NCBI GenBank assembly: GCA_021399435.1
Contig: JAJTUP010000118.1
Coordinates: forward strand, 1 to 64,000
Direction: 5' to 3'
Origin: Diaporthe sp. PMI_573
Taxonomy: Eukaryota; Ascomycota; Sordariomycetes; Diaporthales; Diaporthaceae
DNA: 64,000 bases
Below, piece after piece: positions 53,774 through 64,000 of the stretch (positions are counted from its first letter, which is position 1; the number at the start of each line of letters is the position of its first letter). Below the pieces are notes generated by a model that worked only from the letters and a program-made list of their open reading frames with translations, had not been told where the DNA came from and did not search any database. Made by a program: the position numbers and the translations under genes.

Positions 53774-54231
53774 ATGGGTTTCGCTGCTAAATGTGTGCTG
53801 TTCCTGTTGGCTATCGCGCAGTGGCAGTGCTCGAGTTCTTTCACCCTGCAAATTGAGTCCTCCGCGAACGTCGAGCGGTGTCATCGCCAGGGTAATCTGA
53901 ACCTTGAATTAGCCCATGTACAGACAAACGACGTTGATCGGCCTTCGCAATCGCTCCCCACAGACCTGCCAAAAAGCATAAAACCCATCACAGGTGCCTG
54001 GGGCCATGGCTGGGTTCTGACTGACCAGACCAGCGCAGGCCTGGTGCTCCGTGCCCTGCTAGCTCATGTCCGGGGCCCGGGCAGCCATCATTCAACTCTG
54101 GATTGCGGCGAGTAGTCAATGGCACGGGCAGGCGAAACTTGCATATGCAGCTACATAGCAAACAATGGAACCATCCCGGCAGGTCCAGACGGACAATGTG
54201 TAACCAATCCAGCCCTGATCTGAAATAGGTA
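53774..54231 (+). CDS. small secreted protein, C-terminal part behind a TAG or intron
   Basis: ATG 53,774 opens a clear signal peptide (MGFAAKCVLFLLAIAQWQCS). The mature part (SFTLQIESSANVERCHRQGN...) runs to a TAG at 54,114-54,116. In the same frame after the TAG the sequence reads AGETCICSYIANNGTIPAGP then DGQCVTNPALI before TGA, a cysteine-bearing tail typical of small secreted fungal proteins. Either an intron removes the TAG (a GTGCCT donor near 53,992 with an acceptor near 54,116 changes frame, so it does not fit well) or the gene is disrupted. No family recognised. Confidence 0.4.
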
Positions 54232-54299
54232 GGCCGGAGTATGTCCAATGTGGCTTGGCGCGCATAGCGGATGAAAGAACCGACGGGCCTGACGTGGGG

Positions 54300-54835
54300 C
54301 GTGGGTGGGATGTAACTACAACCCGCATTGGTTCCAAGTCATGGAAGAATTCAACGGTGTTTGCTCAGCTGCGGCATCCACCAAGGAGATGTTGATTCAA
54401 TGAGACTGTACAGGCGGTCATGCGAGCCTCTGCCTCTTCGTCCCCGGGGCGCCGTCTAGGTGCGCATCATCATAATCCCTGGCAGTACCGTAGCCTCCAT
54501 CGACATCGGTGGATACGCATCGTCTCTTCTTGAGAGACCGAAAGATGGAATTCCAATTTCGAAAAAACAACCGCGAGCAGATCCTCTATCTTTCCCAACG
54601 TCGACAGGCGTCGTTTTCGGACCTACCTTTCGAACACATTTTGTTTTTGTCACGCTATGCGTCACTACGAGACCTGAGGTGTACGGCTCCCGATCTTCTG
54701 TCCCAAGCAGTAATGCGCGATAAGCAGTTCCCCGCCGCCAATTTTTCCCACGCGTGGGCGTGCTATCGCAAACAACTCGGGCCAGAACAGGAAGCTTTAG
54801 CTTTGTTCGGTATGCCACACAGTAGTTTTCTCCCT
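54300..54835. other. unrecognised frames
   Basis: A plus-strand frame (about 54,509-54,862: MEFQFRKNNREQILYLSQRR, then QASFSDLPFEHILFLSRYAS) hints at an F-box-like start, LPFEHILFL, but it ends in the Ty3 integrase relic. Too weak to name. Confidence 0.2.
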
Positions 54836-54849
54836 CATCCCACCAATTC

Positions 54850-55290
54850 AACGCTGACTTGAAATAGAGGGTGCGATTCACTTTGCTTCGCAAGCTTGTT
54901 CACGTAGAACCGTAGTCGTTGGTCGAGCTCCTGGTTTGTGAACTCCACGGCGCCTTGGGTCTGTGGGTGGTAAGCACTACCATGTCGATGCTTCGTGCCC
55001 GTAAGTTCGTTCAACTTGGCGAGGAACCTGGACACAAAGGGTCCCGCGTTATCGGTTATCCAGACTGCCGGCGCGCCCAAGATCCGGTACAGATAACGAT
55101 AGTAACGAGCAGCAACATCCTCTGCGGTATCAGACTTCTTTCCGGGCAGGGTTGCAATGATGCGGCTGAATTTGTCGATAAAAACCCACACATAGTCATA
55201 TCCGTACCGGTCCTTCGGCATATCCTTTCCGTCAACTACAACGTGCTCCCACACGGCCCCTGTGCCTGAATTAAAAAACACTATGGGTTC
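54850..55290 (-). pseudogene. Ty3/gypsy-type integrase catalytic core fragment
   Basis: Encodes WEHVVVDGKDMPKDRYGYDY (first Asp), VWVFIDKFSRIIATLPGKK, PAVWITDNAGPFVSRFLAKL (second Asp region), GTKHRHGSAYHPQTQGAVEF with the Glu position in the FTNQELDQRL context. Reverse transcriptase, RNase H, gag and LTRs are absent, so it is an orphan piece of a retrotransposon. Confidence 0.7.
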
Positions 55291-55539
55291 GCCATACAAA
55301 TAATTAACGTGATTACACCGACTAACTTTATCCTTGCAAATGTCTCACTTCGGTAGCACGGGCTTGCAGGGCAGGACGGGATACGCGAAAGGAGGGGCAG
55401 GGCGATAATACGCAGGTAAGATAAAAGGCAGAGATGGCCTCCAAGGCTGAAAAAGCGCGGTATGAGGATCAGACTAGCATCGCTACTATGGTATAACCTT
55501 CCTGCCTGATTCCACTTTTCTTCCACTCCAAGCCTTCCC

Positions 55540-56115
55540 ATGGACCTACCTACGTCGCCAATGTCCACCCTTAGTCCTAGCTCGCCTACAACATCATGGT
55601 CTTCCAGCTATAGCTCCGCCCCAACCCTTGCTGATAACAGCAGGGCGAAGATTGCAGAATCAGCAGCCTTAGCATCCACCGTCCTAGCTAGGGACACCCA
55701 AAGGGTTCAGTTATTACTAGACTTAGGTATAACGTTAATAAGGCCACATACCTGGGTTTTATTCGATGCATGTCTTTGCGGCCTGGAAATGCTATATGTA
55801 TTACTATTTGGTAGTAATATTGATCTCAACATTCCTCTTACCCAAGGTTGGGGCGATACGATTCTCCATTTCCTCCTCCGGACGCCTCAAGAACGGTTTG
55901 AAGACAACAAGGAAGACATTATAAGACTTTTAATACGTACTGGTGCCAGCCCGTTCCGATGTAATCAGTTAGGAGATACAGCTTCCATCTCCTAGCAGGA
56001 GATGTCAGGCCGACAGAGGGGCATAGGCTTCTAAGGCTGCTCAGGAGCGCAATCGCACCCTTGGACTGTATCAGCATGTGCCGCTTCTCGAGTCCATCAT
56101 GCCTGGCCTCCGCTC
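55540..56115 (+). pseudogene. ankyrin-repeat protein relic
   Basis: From ATG 55,540: a Ser/Thr-rich head, then ankyrin-like helices (STVLARDTQRVQLLLDLGIT, LGLEMLYVLLFGSNIDLNIP-like, TQGWGDTILHFLLRT, DIIRLLIRTGASPFRCNQLG). At about 55,982, GDTA should be followed by LHLLAGDV: this is found one frame over (HLLAGDVRPTEGHRLLRLLR), so one base is missing and the frame stops at once. The shifted frame also ends soon after. Ankyrin tails often belong to fungal STAND proteins. Confidence 0.5.
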
Positions 56116-56825
56116 AGGTCTGGAGGTGAGGTTGACCATGAGCCAAGGCTTGGGCCGAGGAACGGGTCTCCACGTACTTAACATGAGTGGTCGGGTACCC
56201 GCTTTCTGAGCCGGCCTTCCGATTCGACCGTTTTCTAGCGTCTAAGTCCTCATGGCATCGTAGATAGTTGTATCTATTGAAGGGGTAATGCTTTTAACAG
56301 TGACCTTCTAATCTAATTCTGTATTAGTGTGCTGTCGGAAATCTTAGTTGGGCTGTGCGTAGTCTGCCCAGCTTGTTTATCAACTTGTAGCTATTGCGAG
56401 ACACAACTCGTAATCTGACGCGTCAAGCACTATATTCAAGTGCCTTCGCGTGGCTCCGGCCTTCCACACACGAACACAAATTGCCCGAATTAGACAATGA
56501 TAAAAGCCGCCCATATCCCACACTAGCACAAGATCTTGTTCTACTCAAACATGGCATCAAAGGTGCAGGAGAAGGAATGGAAGTGTATATTCTGCTATAG
56601 GTTATGAAAGAAAGAGCGGCTGTCACTACTCAGCCCTTATGACAAATCCTGTAGGTGTTTAGCTTCGATGGCTCCTGGGAAACCTTCGGGCCAGGTGCAA
56701 TACAACTAGGCAACCTGGGACAGCATAGCCTTCATCTCCGTCGCTCGCTCCACAGGTAGTAAAACCACGATTCGAGCACATTCGTCCGCAGCCCTCGGTA
56801 TGATCATCGAAATACATTTTGTGTA

Positions 56826-57682
56826 TTACTCTTGCCTGAGACGCTCTTCCTGATATACCGGACCAGATACCACCGCTTCTGTTAAAGTGCTGCCAAAGAC
56901 GAGGGGGATAATATCTGTGCGGCAGCATTCGAGCTTTGATCTTGGTTCAGGGAGCAGCCGCGTGTGCCCAATACAGACGTACCAGATCCCGGCGTCGTGC
57001 TCCAAGCAGACCCCAAACAGCTCATTAGCTATTCTTTCGGTCCTTTTAAGCGTCACATCAATGTTGAAATAGGCAACCCGATCATCCTGTGTAGGTGCTA
57101 AGGATACAGCGGCGGCCAATGTGCCATCCAGCTTCGATTGTCGCACGATCGCTCCTGCCAGGTACTCGGGGAAAAAGAAGTTGCAGGCAGTGATACAGGC
57201 TTCATCCATACGCCAAGAGCGATCGTTCTCATGCAAGTCGTCCTGCTGCGTCTGAGAGCTGCTGTCGTCACTTTGTTCAAGTCCTGCCCCGTCGGAGGAA
57301 GTCTTTCGTACTTGATTGCGAGTAATGTGGCGCTGACGACTTTTCTTGAGCCATTGCTCCATGCGCGCTGCGTCGGGCTCCAACGCTTTCTTAAGCTGGT
57401 CTGCAGCTGCCTGGCGATCTGTGACAGACAGTTGATCGAGTTTTTTGACTAACTTCTTTCGCAGAGACTTGGCGGGTCGTTTCCTTTTGCCCTCCGCTAT
57501 GTATTTGGTGAACAAATAGGCCGCGCAAGCTGGCAGGCCACCGTGGTCGAGGAAGATTTGTTCTGTGGAGTTTGTGTGGGCTTTGTCCACGTCGACTAAA
57601 CGTTGCGGAACTCCCCTGGGGCCTTGGTGCGGGTTCGGATTTCATGGAGAAGTAGTTTGACTTGTGCTTGAGTGAGACACAT
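56826..57682 (-). CDS. hypothetical protein, frameshifted near its start
   Basis: ATG 57,682 gives MCLTQAQVKLLLHEIRTRTK. A one-base deficit in the GGCCCC run near 57,620 separates this from the long downstream frame RLVDVDKAHTNSTEQIFLD, then HGGLPACAAYLFTKYIAEGK, a basic stretch (RKRPAKSLRKKLVKK), an acidic/Ser spacer, and a C-terminal globular-looking half (AYFNIDVTLKRTERIANELF, IWYVCIGHTRLLPEPRSKL). I do not recognise the family. With the shift ignored it would be about 285 residues and probably nuclear or cytosolic. Confidence 0.4.
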
Positions 57683-57699
57683 TATGGAGGAAGTTATAA

Positions 57700-59280
57700 C
57701 ATCAAACAAGTGGATTTATTGGGCTGATCACGGGTTCCAAAGGGATTAGACCTCCTTTATGTGCTTGCCAGGACCTACCCGTGCACCCTTTGCTCGCAGT
57801 CGTTCTTTCACTTTACCCTTGCAACACCACACCACTCCCAGGGGCAGTCCCAGTTGGGAATAGAGTACGCTGCGTGTGTGTGGCGCGTGCAGAGAGAAAA
57901 TGCATGGTGTGGATGGCTTTACTTCCTTTGACCAGTCGTGTTTGAGCTAGACCATGGCTAGGTTCACGACACAATTTCAGCAGGACTCACAGCCTAGGAT
58001 CAAACGGACGATGCAATACAATGGCTGACCACTGTCCACACACACCTGAAAGTATAATTCATCGGGGATGCCGGTTCACTGCCCATGACTATGGCCGGGG
58101 AATCTCCTCGCTAAACAGGTTTCTGGGGCCAGCTGAGCGAGATGCCGGCTCCTACCTGGAGAAAGTACTGTACGAGATTTTGGACGCCGGTCTGTCATTC
58201 AAGTTCACGGCGGGCATTCATCTAGACCAGGTGCTCATGTCCAGTGGCTGGATATCAACCAACTGGCTCTAAGATCAAAATCACTTCTAACGACCGCTGC
58301 CCAGGAGGCGGAAATGAACTTAGGAGGCATCGCTAGATACGCGCCAACAGAAGCACAACGAGGTGGCGTCCGGTGGATGTTGTGGAGGTGCATATGACCT
58401 CAAATACCATCTCAACTTGTGGCATCTCCCAGTTCGCTCCACGGTTCTCCACAGTACAGGAATCCATGGCAGGATTGAGAGGCTGATTAGACCAGGCCAT
58501 AATTATCGCAACCCGAGGCCCGTCTCCGTCTCTCCTCGGATGTTGTTGCCAATCAGGTTCTGGTATTCTCAGTACACAATAAAGGCTATGAGGCGTATCA
58601 GCTACTTACGAGGACAGTCTCTATCGATAAAGAGTGGCTCAGGAATGGTGTCTGGATCAGTGACCGTCGCGTTTGCGCTTTCCAAATAAACCAAAGAAGA
58701 CATGTTGGCGTGATTTTGAAACCAAAGGCCGTAGCCGAGTTGGTAGACTTTGACTTGACCTAGATCCTTTCGGGCTTATTCCTCAGTGGAGGAAGGATAT
58801 TGGGCTCAGTGCAACTGCCGGGCAGGTCCAAACTCTTGAATATGTTGGTTTAGAAGAGCAGAAGGGAAGCGTTTGGGGGAAGGGACCAAGATGAGGCCAA
58901 GCAGAGAAGCAGAAAACGGAAGGCCAGGTGATAGAGCCCACCTGTCCCCCTCCCCACACCCTTCCCCGAGCCATGTCCCATTTTGAAAATACACCCTTGC
59001 ACAGTACACTGGGATCGTCGAACCCTTATCTCCCGCATCTGGAGACTTGCAGGGCAGGGCCTCCTTGCAAAGCATCGCCTTTACCCAGGTGCTCATGCAC
59101 ACCTTTCAGGATTAGCTCAAACATCCGAGGGAGCCACCTTCTCAATCCATCGCATTCTGCAATGTTGATATAAGTACTCTTCCTACCTTCTCAGCAAAAG
59201 ACCCCATAAACCTCTACTCTCAGATTGCCCGCATCACATCCTTTGAACGCAGCCGCTCCAGCCCAAAACAACAGCTCAAA
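57700..59280. other. no gene recognised
   Basis: Short frames on both strands without family resemblance. A tRNA A-box-like word near 58,727 has no B-box partner. The last part is the promoter of the 59.3 kb gene. Confidence 0.3.
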
Positions 59281-60060
59281 ATGCATGACATAGTGTTGCA
59301 GAAAGACTCCAAGATATGGCGTTCTTGGTACATAGTTGCATTTTTATCAACTCTTCTCTTGATGGCACTCCATATTCTTGTCATGATACTCGAATTGTAC
59401 AAGAAACGCAGAACCCCACCACACGAAAGACCCAAGGTATCTTTGCTAATACAACATCACGACCTTCATTACATTTATTGGGCCGTGCGTGTACCGGCCT
59501 ATGTTCTGGGTGTTGTGCTTTTTGCACTGGGATACTTCGAACCGGTGTTCGGGATATATGCTATAATGCTGGGAATCTACTACAGTCTATCAGACGAGGT
59601 ATGTCGCTACACCGGAAGAAATTTGACAGATTAACTGATTCCCCTAGTCGTTTTTTTTCATTTGCCTTTGGCGCGACTCATGGAAGAGATGCAAGATGGC
59701 TGGGGCGATTGCATATAATAATGTGGTACTTGGCCTCCTCGTCGGGAGTGTCCCACTAGCCCAGCAGTGTCCATTTGAGGCCAAGATAGTTGTCTTGGTT
59801 ACGTTTTCCATCTGTCGCCTGTGGTCCATATGGGAATGCTGGTCATTTCGGCAGCGGGTGCCTCGGCGATGGATTAACGGCATGCTGGTGGTCATGGTGT
59901 TCTTCCCAACTGTGTGGGTCGCCATGCTCATCGAGGAGTACGGTTGGTTCTTGCTGGTAAGAAATGCTGTGTGATATACGGAGATTTACGGCTAATTAAT
60001 ACTGCAGACTGTATACTTGTCATGCGTTACCTGCGAAGTCTCTTATTTTCGAAAGCTTTG
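59281..60060 (+). CDS. multi-pass membrane protein, three exons, 3' end overrun by a repeat
   Basis: Exons 59,281-59,598, 59,648-59,956 and from 60,008 (introns GTATGT...CCCTAG and GTAAGA...CTGCAG, both phase 0). Hydrophobic helices include YIVAFLSTLLLMALHILVMI, YVLGVVLFALGYFEPVFGIY, NNVVLGLLVGSVPLAQQ, IVVLVTFSICRLWSIWE and WINGMLVVMVFFPTVWVAML: at least five segments, with a basic loop (YKKRRTPPHERPK). Exon 3 starts TVYLSCVTCEVSYF and then runs into the 15-bp repeat and antisense of an acidic ORF, so the native C-terminus is probably lost. No family recognised. Confidence 0.5.
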
Positions 60061-60966
60061 GGTCCTCGGCCCCCGTGAATATTGGCGAAAAAGCCAGGGC
60101 GAGCCTTCGAAGGCAGGAGCTGGCGTGACAGGAGCTGGCGTGACAGGAGCTGGCGTGACAGGAGCTGGCGAGACAGAAGCTGGCCGGTCAGACTCGCTGA
60201 CGTGTCTTTGTTGCGCCAAGATGTTGTTGAGGGCTGTCGAGGCTGTCGGCGCCATTGCTATCTCCTCCACTTGCCAACTCACAATGCGGCGTGCTCTCCC
60301 GGGGCGTGCCGTCCTCCGGCGGACAAGGTGTTGGGGGCAGGCTGAACTGGGTGTAGGTTGGGCCTCGGCCTCGGGCGGCCGCAGCGCCAGAGATCTCTTC
60401 TCAACCGTGCCGCTTGTGGCGGTCTCTGGAGTGGATGCTCGCCCCGGCTCACACGAAGCACCGTCAACAGGAACTGGCGGTTCCTGCTCCACTTCAGGAG
60501 GGCCGGACAAGGCAAGCGTTCCCGACGGCGCTGCGGCCGAGGGCGGTGCCGAAGAATGCTCCAGGCTATGTCCCTGCTGATGCGTTTGGGTCGATGCAGA
60601 CTCGCCGTCGGGGCTAGCTTCTTCTGTAACAGACAGCTTCTTCGCGTCGTCATCGTCATCGTCGCCGGACGCAGTATCGGAACCCCTACCCGCTTGCTCG
60701 CGTGTCAGCTCGGAGGACTCGATTAGAGATGCAGGATTCGGATACACACCGGCACTGGCAACAACCCTTCTTGTGGCCTTAGCGAGCTCGTCAAGTGACG
60801 GGAGAGGAGTGTCGGATTGGCCATCGTCGAGATCGCTATAATCGGACTCGTTATCGCTGGAGATCAGGACCGCATCGTCCTGGGAGGACCCGCCAGTCGC
60901 CCGGTTTCGATTTAGGCTCGCAGCCTCTGGACCTACCGCCACCGTATCAAAGGGGACGTCTGCCAT
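60043..60966 (-). CDS. acidic low-complexity ORF, probably repeat-derived
   Basis: ATG 60,966, 307 residues: MADVPFDTVAVGPEAASLNR, an acidic region (SSDNESDYSDLDDGQSDTPL, GDDDDDDAKKLSV), Pro/Ala/Ser-rich spacer, basic patch (VRRRTARPGRARRIVSWQ), and tandem PAPVT repeats. It has the look of the N-terminal portion of a multi-copy fungal protein family, possibly encoded by a transposable element, cut at its C-terminus where it meets exon 3 of the membrane gene. Function unknown. Confidence 0.4.
   Translation of the reverse strand: MADVPFDTVAVGPEAASLNRNRATGGSSQDDAVLISSDNESDYSDLDDGQSDTPLPSLDELAKATRRVVASAGVYPNPASLIESSELTREQAGRGSDTASGDDDDDDAKKLSVTEEASPDGESASTQTHQQGHSLEHSSAPPSAAAPSGTLALSGPPEVEQEPPVPVDGASCEPGRASTPETATSGTVEKRSLALRPPEAEAQPTPSSACPQHLVRRRTARPGRARRIVSWQVEEIAMAPTASTALNNILAQQRHVSESDRPASVSPAPVTPAPVTPAPVTPAPAFEGSPWLFRQYSRGPRTQSFRK
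60114..60185. repeat. 15-bp tandem repeat
   Basis: Four exact or near-exact copies of AGGAGCTGGCGTGAC, then diverged copies (GAGACAGAAGCTGG). It encodes PAPVT units in the minus-strand ORF. Confidence 0.85.
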
Positions 60967-61489
60967 TACGTTGCGAGGGCTGCAGCCGAACTGTAGGTGG
61001 TAAAGATGTCAATAAGAGCGATTCCGCAGGAAACACACATCTGATGCAAGTGGAGCGCCTTCGCGGCTGCGGGCATGGGGACAGCGGTGGAAATATACTG
61101 CGTGGAAGGCCTCCACCACTGCACCAACAAGAAGCTCCTTTTGGCCTTCCGCTGCCCCCCCCCCCCTCCACCCATGCTCACGAGAGGGTGATAAACCATG
61201 TCCAGTCGCGAGCCGCCCAGCCAGGAGGCAGGAGCGCGTCGACTCTCACAGGACCCTCGTGTCCCTGCCAATCAAGCATCTGCCGAGACAGAAACGAGAC
61301 AGCCAAAGGAGCCTGTTCTTTCGGGATATCGTTGCGGCCGCGAATCGCGTCCTGATCCGCGGACACATGGGCGACGGCAATTCCAGAGTGTGTCCCACGA
61401 GGGTCAGCCGATGAGACACGGGCACCTGTTGGTCCTCTTGCTCTGCCGTCCTGCGCCTTCTGCATGAGCTCGTCCCACCTTCGTTATCG

Positions 61490-62700
61490 TTGATTATAGT
61501 CTTATTTGCTGCCCTTTAAGCAAGCTAATCTATATAGACAAGGTCTAAGGTGGGAATAGTACGAGTAATACTGAGGCCCGATAGTCTTAGTGTTAGCAAC
61601 TATAATAAGATTAATATTCTAGCCATTTATACTAGTAGTTGATCTTTGTAACAAGGTTGATATTATAAAAAGTATATTATAATTAAGTAAATATATAGAC
61701 TAAACATATTGTATTTAGTTAAATTACGTAAAGTAATTAAGTATATGCGTTTTAAATAGTTGGACACAAATGCCCGAGATTAAGCGTGATAAAGTAGCGA
61801 AATTGCTAGCAAAAATGGCCTATATTAATATTAGGCTCTTTAATAGCACTACCTTATATATCTACAGCTATGGTAATATATATGTAGCATACGAGCTTGG
61901 AGCGGTAATATAGGCTGCTTATAATTTAAATCAATGGTTAGTTATCTAATATATTTAAAAGGATTCTACTAATTGTAGTAAAGAAGCTTGTTGTTAGTAT
62001 AAACTTGAAAATTAAAGTAATTTGCCTCTATATCTTGTAGGATTCTTTTTTGTTATTAGTTCTACTCGTTTAGATAATAAATTCTTTATATTTTTACGAA
62101 GCTTTTTATTCCCGCATTAATAGATTAGGTATTGGTACTTTTCGAGATCTAAACAACTAAAGCTAACCGTATATAGTAGGTTGAGACACTAAAGTCTAGG
62201 TTGAGGCCCCTAAGTTTTAATAATTTCGCTACAGGGACCTACTAGGACCTATAATATAAAGCTTACATATTAGCAGGAAAATAAGGAGGGTATTAAAGGG
62301 TCTTTAATACTTCGGCAAACTTACACATATAGCATTAACTCTAGTTACCGCTAGATAGAGACAATGCGGGATAGTCGACCTAGCTTGTCGAATTTTTGTT
62401 AGGTAAATTAACAGCCAATCTATCTACTACTCGATATGGTTTACAAAATAAACAAAATGACAGCTTATATAGGTAGATAGGCTTTGCACGAAAAGGATAA
62501 ATTTAAAATTGCAAACGGGGCCTGTGCTTCTGTAAAGCTAATGAGTCTTTTGAAAGACAAGTGCTTCGAGGCTTTGATGCTGTCGGTATATTAACAGCCT
62601 TACTTTTGATTACCTCTAGGGTAGGCCTTGGCTGTGGTTGATGCAATTAAGGCACGACTAGGAGATATATTTGGGTGGTTCTTGCAGGTTAGGTTGACAA
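61490..62700. other. AT-rich, gene-free block
   Basis: A sharp change to very AT-rich sequence with many TTAATA/TATATA words and stops in all frames; no coding survives. This is typical of repeats degraded by repeat-induced point mutation (C to T), although no RIP index was computed. The parent element cannot be recognised. Confidence 0.6.
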
Positions 62701-63066
62701 ATCCTAGTATTGCTGGCTCTGTCTTTTCCCTATCCTAGACTGCTCAACCCGAGTACTATCGAAAGAGTGATACGACCTCCAACGCTAACTCACGACAGTC
62801 ACCCCATGACGTACTCTCACCAAGGTCAACTTTCACTTCACTCGACCTGGTTCCCCAATACAAGCCATGTCATTTCTCACGCGGTTTACTCTTAACAAGG
62901 CATCGCCGAACCGGCCCATGGTCTGAACGTTCACCTAGTATTCCCACAGAACTAGTAGCTAGTCAGTCTCGTCCACCTCAGTACAGTGACTTCTGGTATT
63001 GCTTTTCTTTACCATGACCAGTGTTCCAGTCTGCAACGGCGAAGTCGAACTCGTTATTAGTTTCAT

Positions 63067-63440
63067 TCATGCCAGTTTCTGTCTACAGAATGAACTATTG
63101 TAATTCCAACGCGCCGGACAGGATGTGCAATTCGATGCTTTGGTGCTGGTGCCATTTTCCTTTATGACGACGATATCCCATTTTTTGTCATCGTTATAGT
63201 CTGTGAGAGCAAAGTAAAAGTATGCAGCCAATGTTTCGTGCAGACCAGTTCCTGTTTGGGTGATGAATGTCTTCAATCCTGAGGCTCCAGAAAGGATGTT
63301 GACTTCGGTGCTGTTGCTGCTAGTGCCGCTCCCCTCCCCATATATGATTAGTACATATACGCCGATAATGCCTAGCAGACTATACAGCGTTATCTTCTCA
63401 TTTGCTTTCCGCCATATTGTATTCTCAGCCTGGCAGAGCT
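63067..63440 (-). pseudogene. FG-GAP/VCBS repeat domain relic
   Basis: Reads STEVNILSGASGLKTFITQT, GTGLHETLAAYFYFALTDYN and DDKKWDIVVIKENGTST. Intact fungal secreted proteins carry this repeat as D-G-x-PDLVxIKxxxTGTxSTEVHxLSG...FALxDxNxD. The preceding repeat is decayed (GIIGVYVLIIYGEGSGTSSN), and there is no signal peptide or catalytic domain. Confidence 0.5.
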
Positions 63441-63767
63441 GTGTGGAGTACGCCGGCCAGTTTCTGCGGGATGTCACAATAGGAAGATCAAGGTGAGTCA
63501 GAGTGGAAAGCTAAAACCTAGCTTTTCGGCCGTATCATAGTTTCATACAGCATAAACCTTATTTCTACAGTATATGATCGCTTTTGCGGTGGCAAATCGG
63601 TGCCTAGTCTACTTCTCGTCTCCGCCACAGAATCAACGACTGGACCTTTGGCTTCGGTCATGCAAGGACATCTGTACCTCGACAAGGGCGTCAGTGCAGA
63701 GTACCCATGATCAAGCCTAGGGGTAGGCATAGAGGTCAACAGAGTGCTAGATAGATCTCGTCCATTA

Positions 63768-64000
63768 CTATATCGGAACAATACTTCTGTCCCCTGTTTC
63801 CCCAAGACATTGGTTGAAGACCTCTATCCCCGGGCCGTCATGAATGCTATCAATCCACATGACTTGCCTCAAATTATTCTTTACTTCGAACCACGTCCTC
63901 CCTAGACTGTCCCGGATCAGAGGGCGCAGTCTTTGCAGAAGCCAGGTCTGATCAGGGCCTCGGAACACAGACGTTGCCCCCACCATCAAGGCCCAGGCGA
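63768..64000 (-). CDS. probable fungal transcription factor, C-terminal end (partial)
   Basis: The frame enters from the right edge: AWALMVGATSVFRGPDQTWL, LRPLIRDSLGRTWFEVKNNL, RQVMWIDSIHDGPGIEVFNQ, with a stop at 63,768-63,770. The W-x-EVK...L..-MWID.IHD-PG pattern resembles the end of the regulatory (middle homology) domain of Zn2Cys6 transcription factors. The DNA-binding domain would lie outside the window. Confidence 0.35.
   Translation of the reverse strand, partial: AWALMVGATSVFRGPDQTWLLQRLRPLIRDSLGRTWFEVKNNLRQVMWIDSIHDGPGIEVFNQCLGETGDRSIVPI

Noticed and set aside
57700..58700. Short plus-strand frames at 58,021 and 58,363 as small secreted proteins
   Set aside because: No signal peptide or conserved cysteine spacing, and no splice signals linking them.
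58717..58760. tRNA-like A box (TAGCCGAGTTGG)
   Set aside because: It matches the A-box consensus, but no B box or cloverleaf-compatible acceptor stem follows within 100 bases.
61149..61175. Run of C residues and surrounding Pro/Gly-rich frames as a gene
   Set aside because: Homopolymer-driven open frames on both strands without coherent protein features.
1..64000. Starship captain (DUF3435 tyrosine recombinase)
   Set aside because: Open frames on both strands were read for the Arg...His-x-x-Arg...Tyr layout of this family and none was found; the Starship idea rests only on cargo-type genes.

Overview
This window looks like nuclear DNA of a filamentous ascomycete (Pezizomycotina, plausibly Eurotiales-like). 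Genes are split by short 48-80 nt introns with fungal donor and branch-point sequences (for example GTAAGT and CTAAC), and the recognisable families are typical of fungi: HET, fungal dynamin-like GTPase, DUF3723, GEN1/Yen1-like nuclease and fungal STAND N-terminal domains. No rRNA or convincing tRNA gene was seen. Roughly half the window is transposons or their remains.

Layout. 0-2.1 kb: minus-strand XPG/GEN1-like nuclease running off the left edge. 2.7-3.8 kb: relic of a RING-patatin gene. 3.9-6.2 kb: no recognisable gene. 6.3-7.0 kb: broken secreted-protein gene. 7.5-8.4 kb: HET-domain start cut by a truncated Fot/pogo element. 9.2-12.25 kb: hAT element with an apparently intact three-exon transposase. 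12.6-14.4 kb: debris, including an ABC Walker A scrap. 14.4-19.0 kb: compact three-gene DNA transposon built around an integrase-type DDE protein. 19.4-21.9 kb: intact dynamin-like GTPase. 23.5 kb: STAND N-terminal scrap. 24.8-29.1 kb: mosaic of LINE, NR-PKS, patatin, subtilase, Fot, HNH and pogo fragments.

29.6-30.3 kb: frameshifted four-helix membrane protein. 30.8-31.7 kb: hAT and Tc1 relics. 32-41 kb: an accessory block with a DUF3723 gene, its inverted partial copy, a possible nuclease-fold gene, a basic hypothetical gene and a secreted Ser/Thr-rich protein. 42.3-44.6 kb: complete pogo-type element with TIRs of about 130 bp. 44.9-48.95 kb: hAT element interrupted by a complete Fot-type element. 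49.5-50.9 kb: intact vWA-domain gene. 53.8-57.7 kb: small secreted protein, Ty3 integrase relic, ankyrin relic and a frameshifted hypothetical gene. 59.3-60.1 kb: membrane protein whose 3' end collides with a repeat-like acidic ORF. 61.5-62.7 kb: AT-rich block. 63.0-64.0 kb: FG-GAP relic and the end of a probable transcription factor gene.

The likely functional host genes are few: the GEN1-like nuclease (subject to a frameshift), dynamin-like GTPase, DUF3723 protein, 36.9 kb secreted protein, vWA protein and possibly the 59.3 kb membrane protein. They lie as islands in transposon-rich accessory DNA. DUF3723, patatin-like, HET and STAND pieces in one place recall the cargo of giant fungal transposons (Starships), but no tyrosine-recombinase captain was found.
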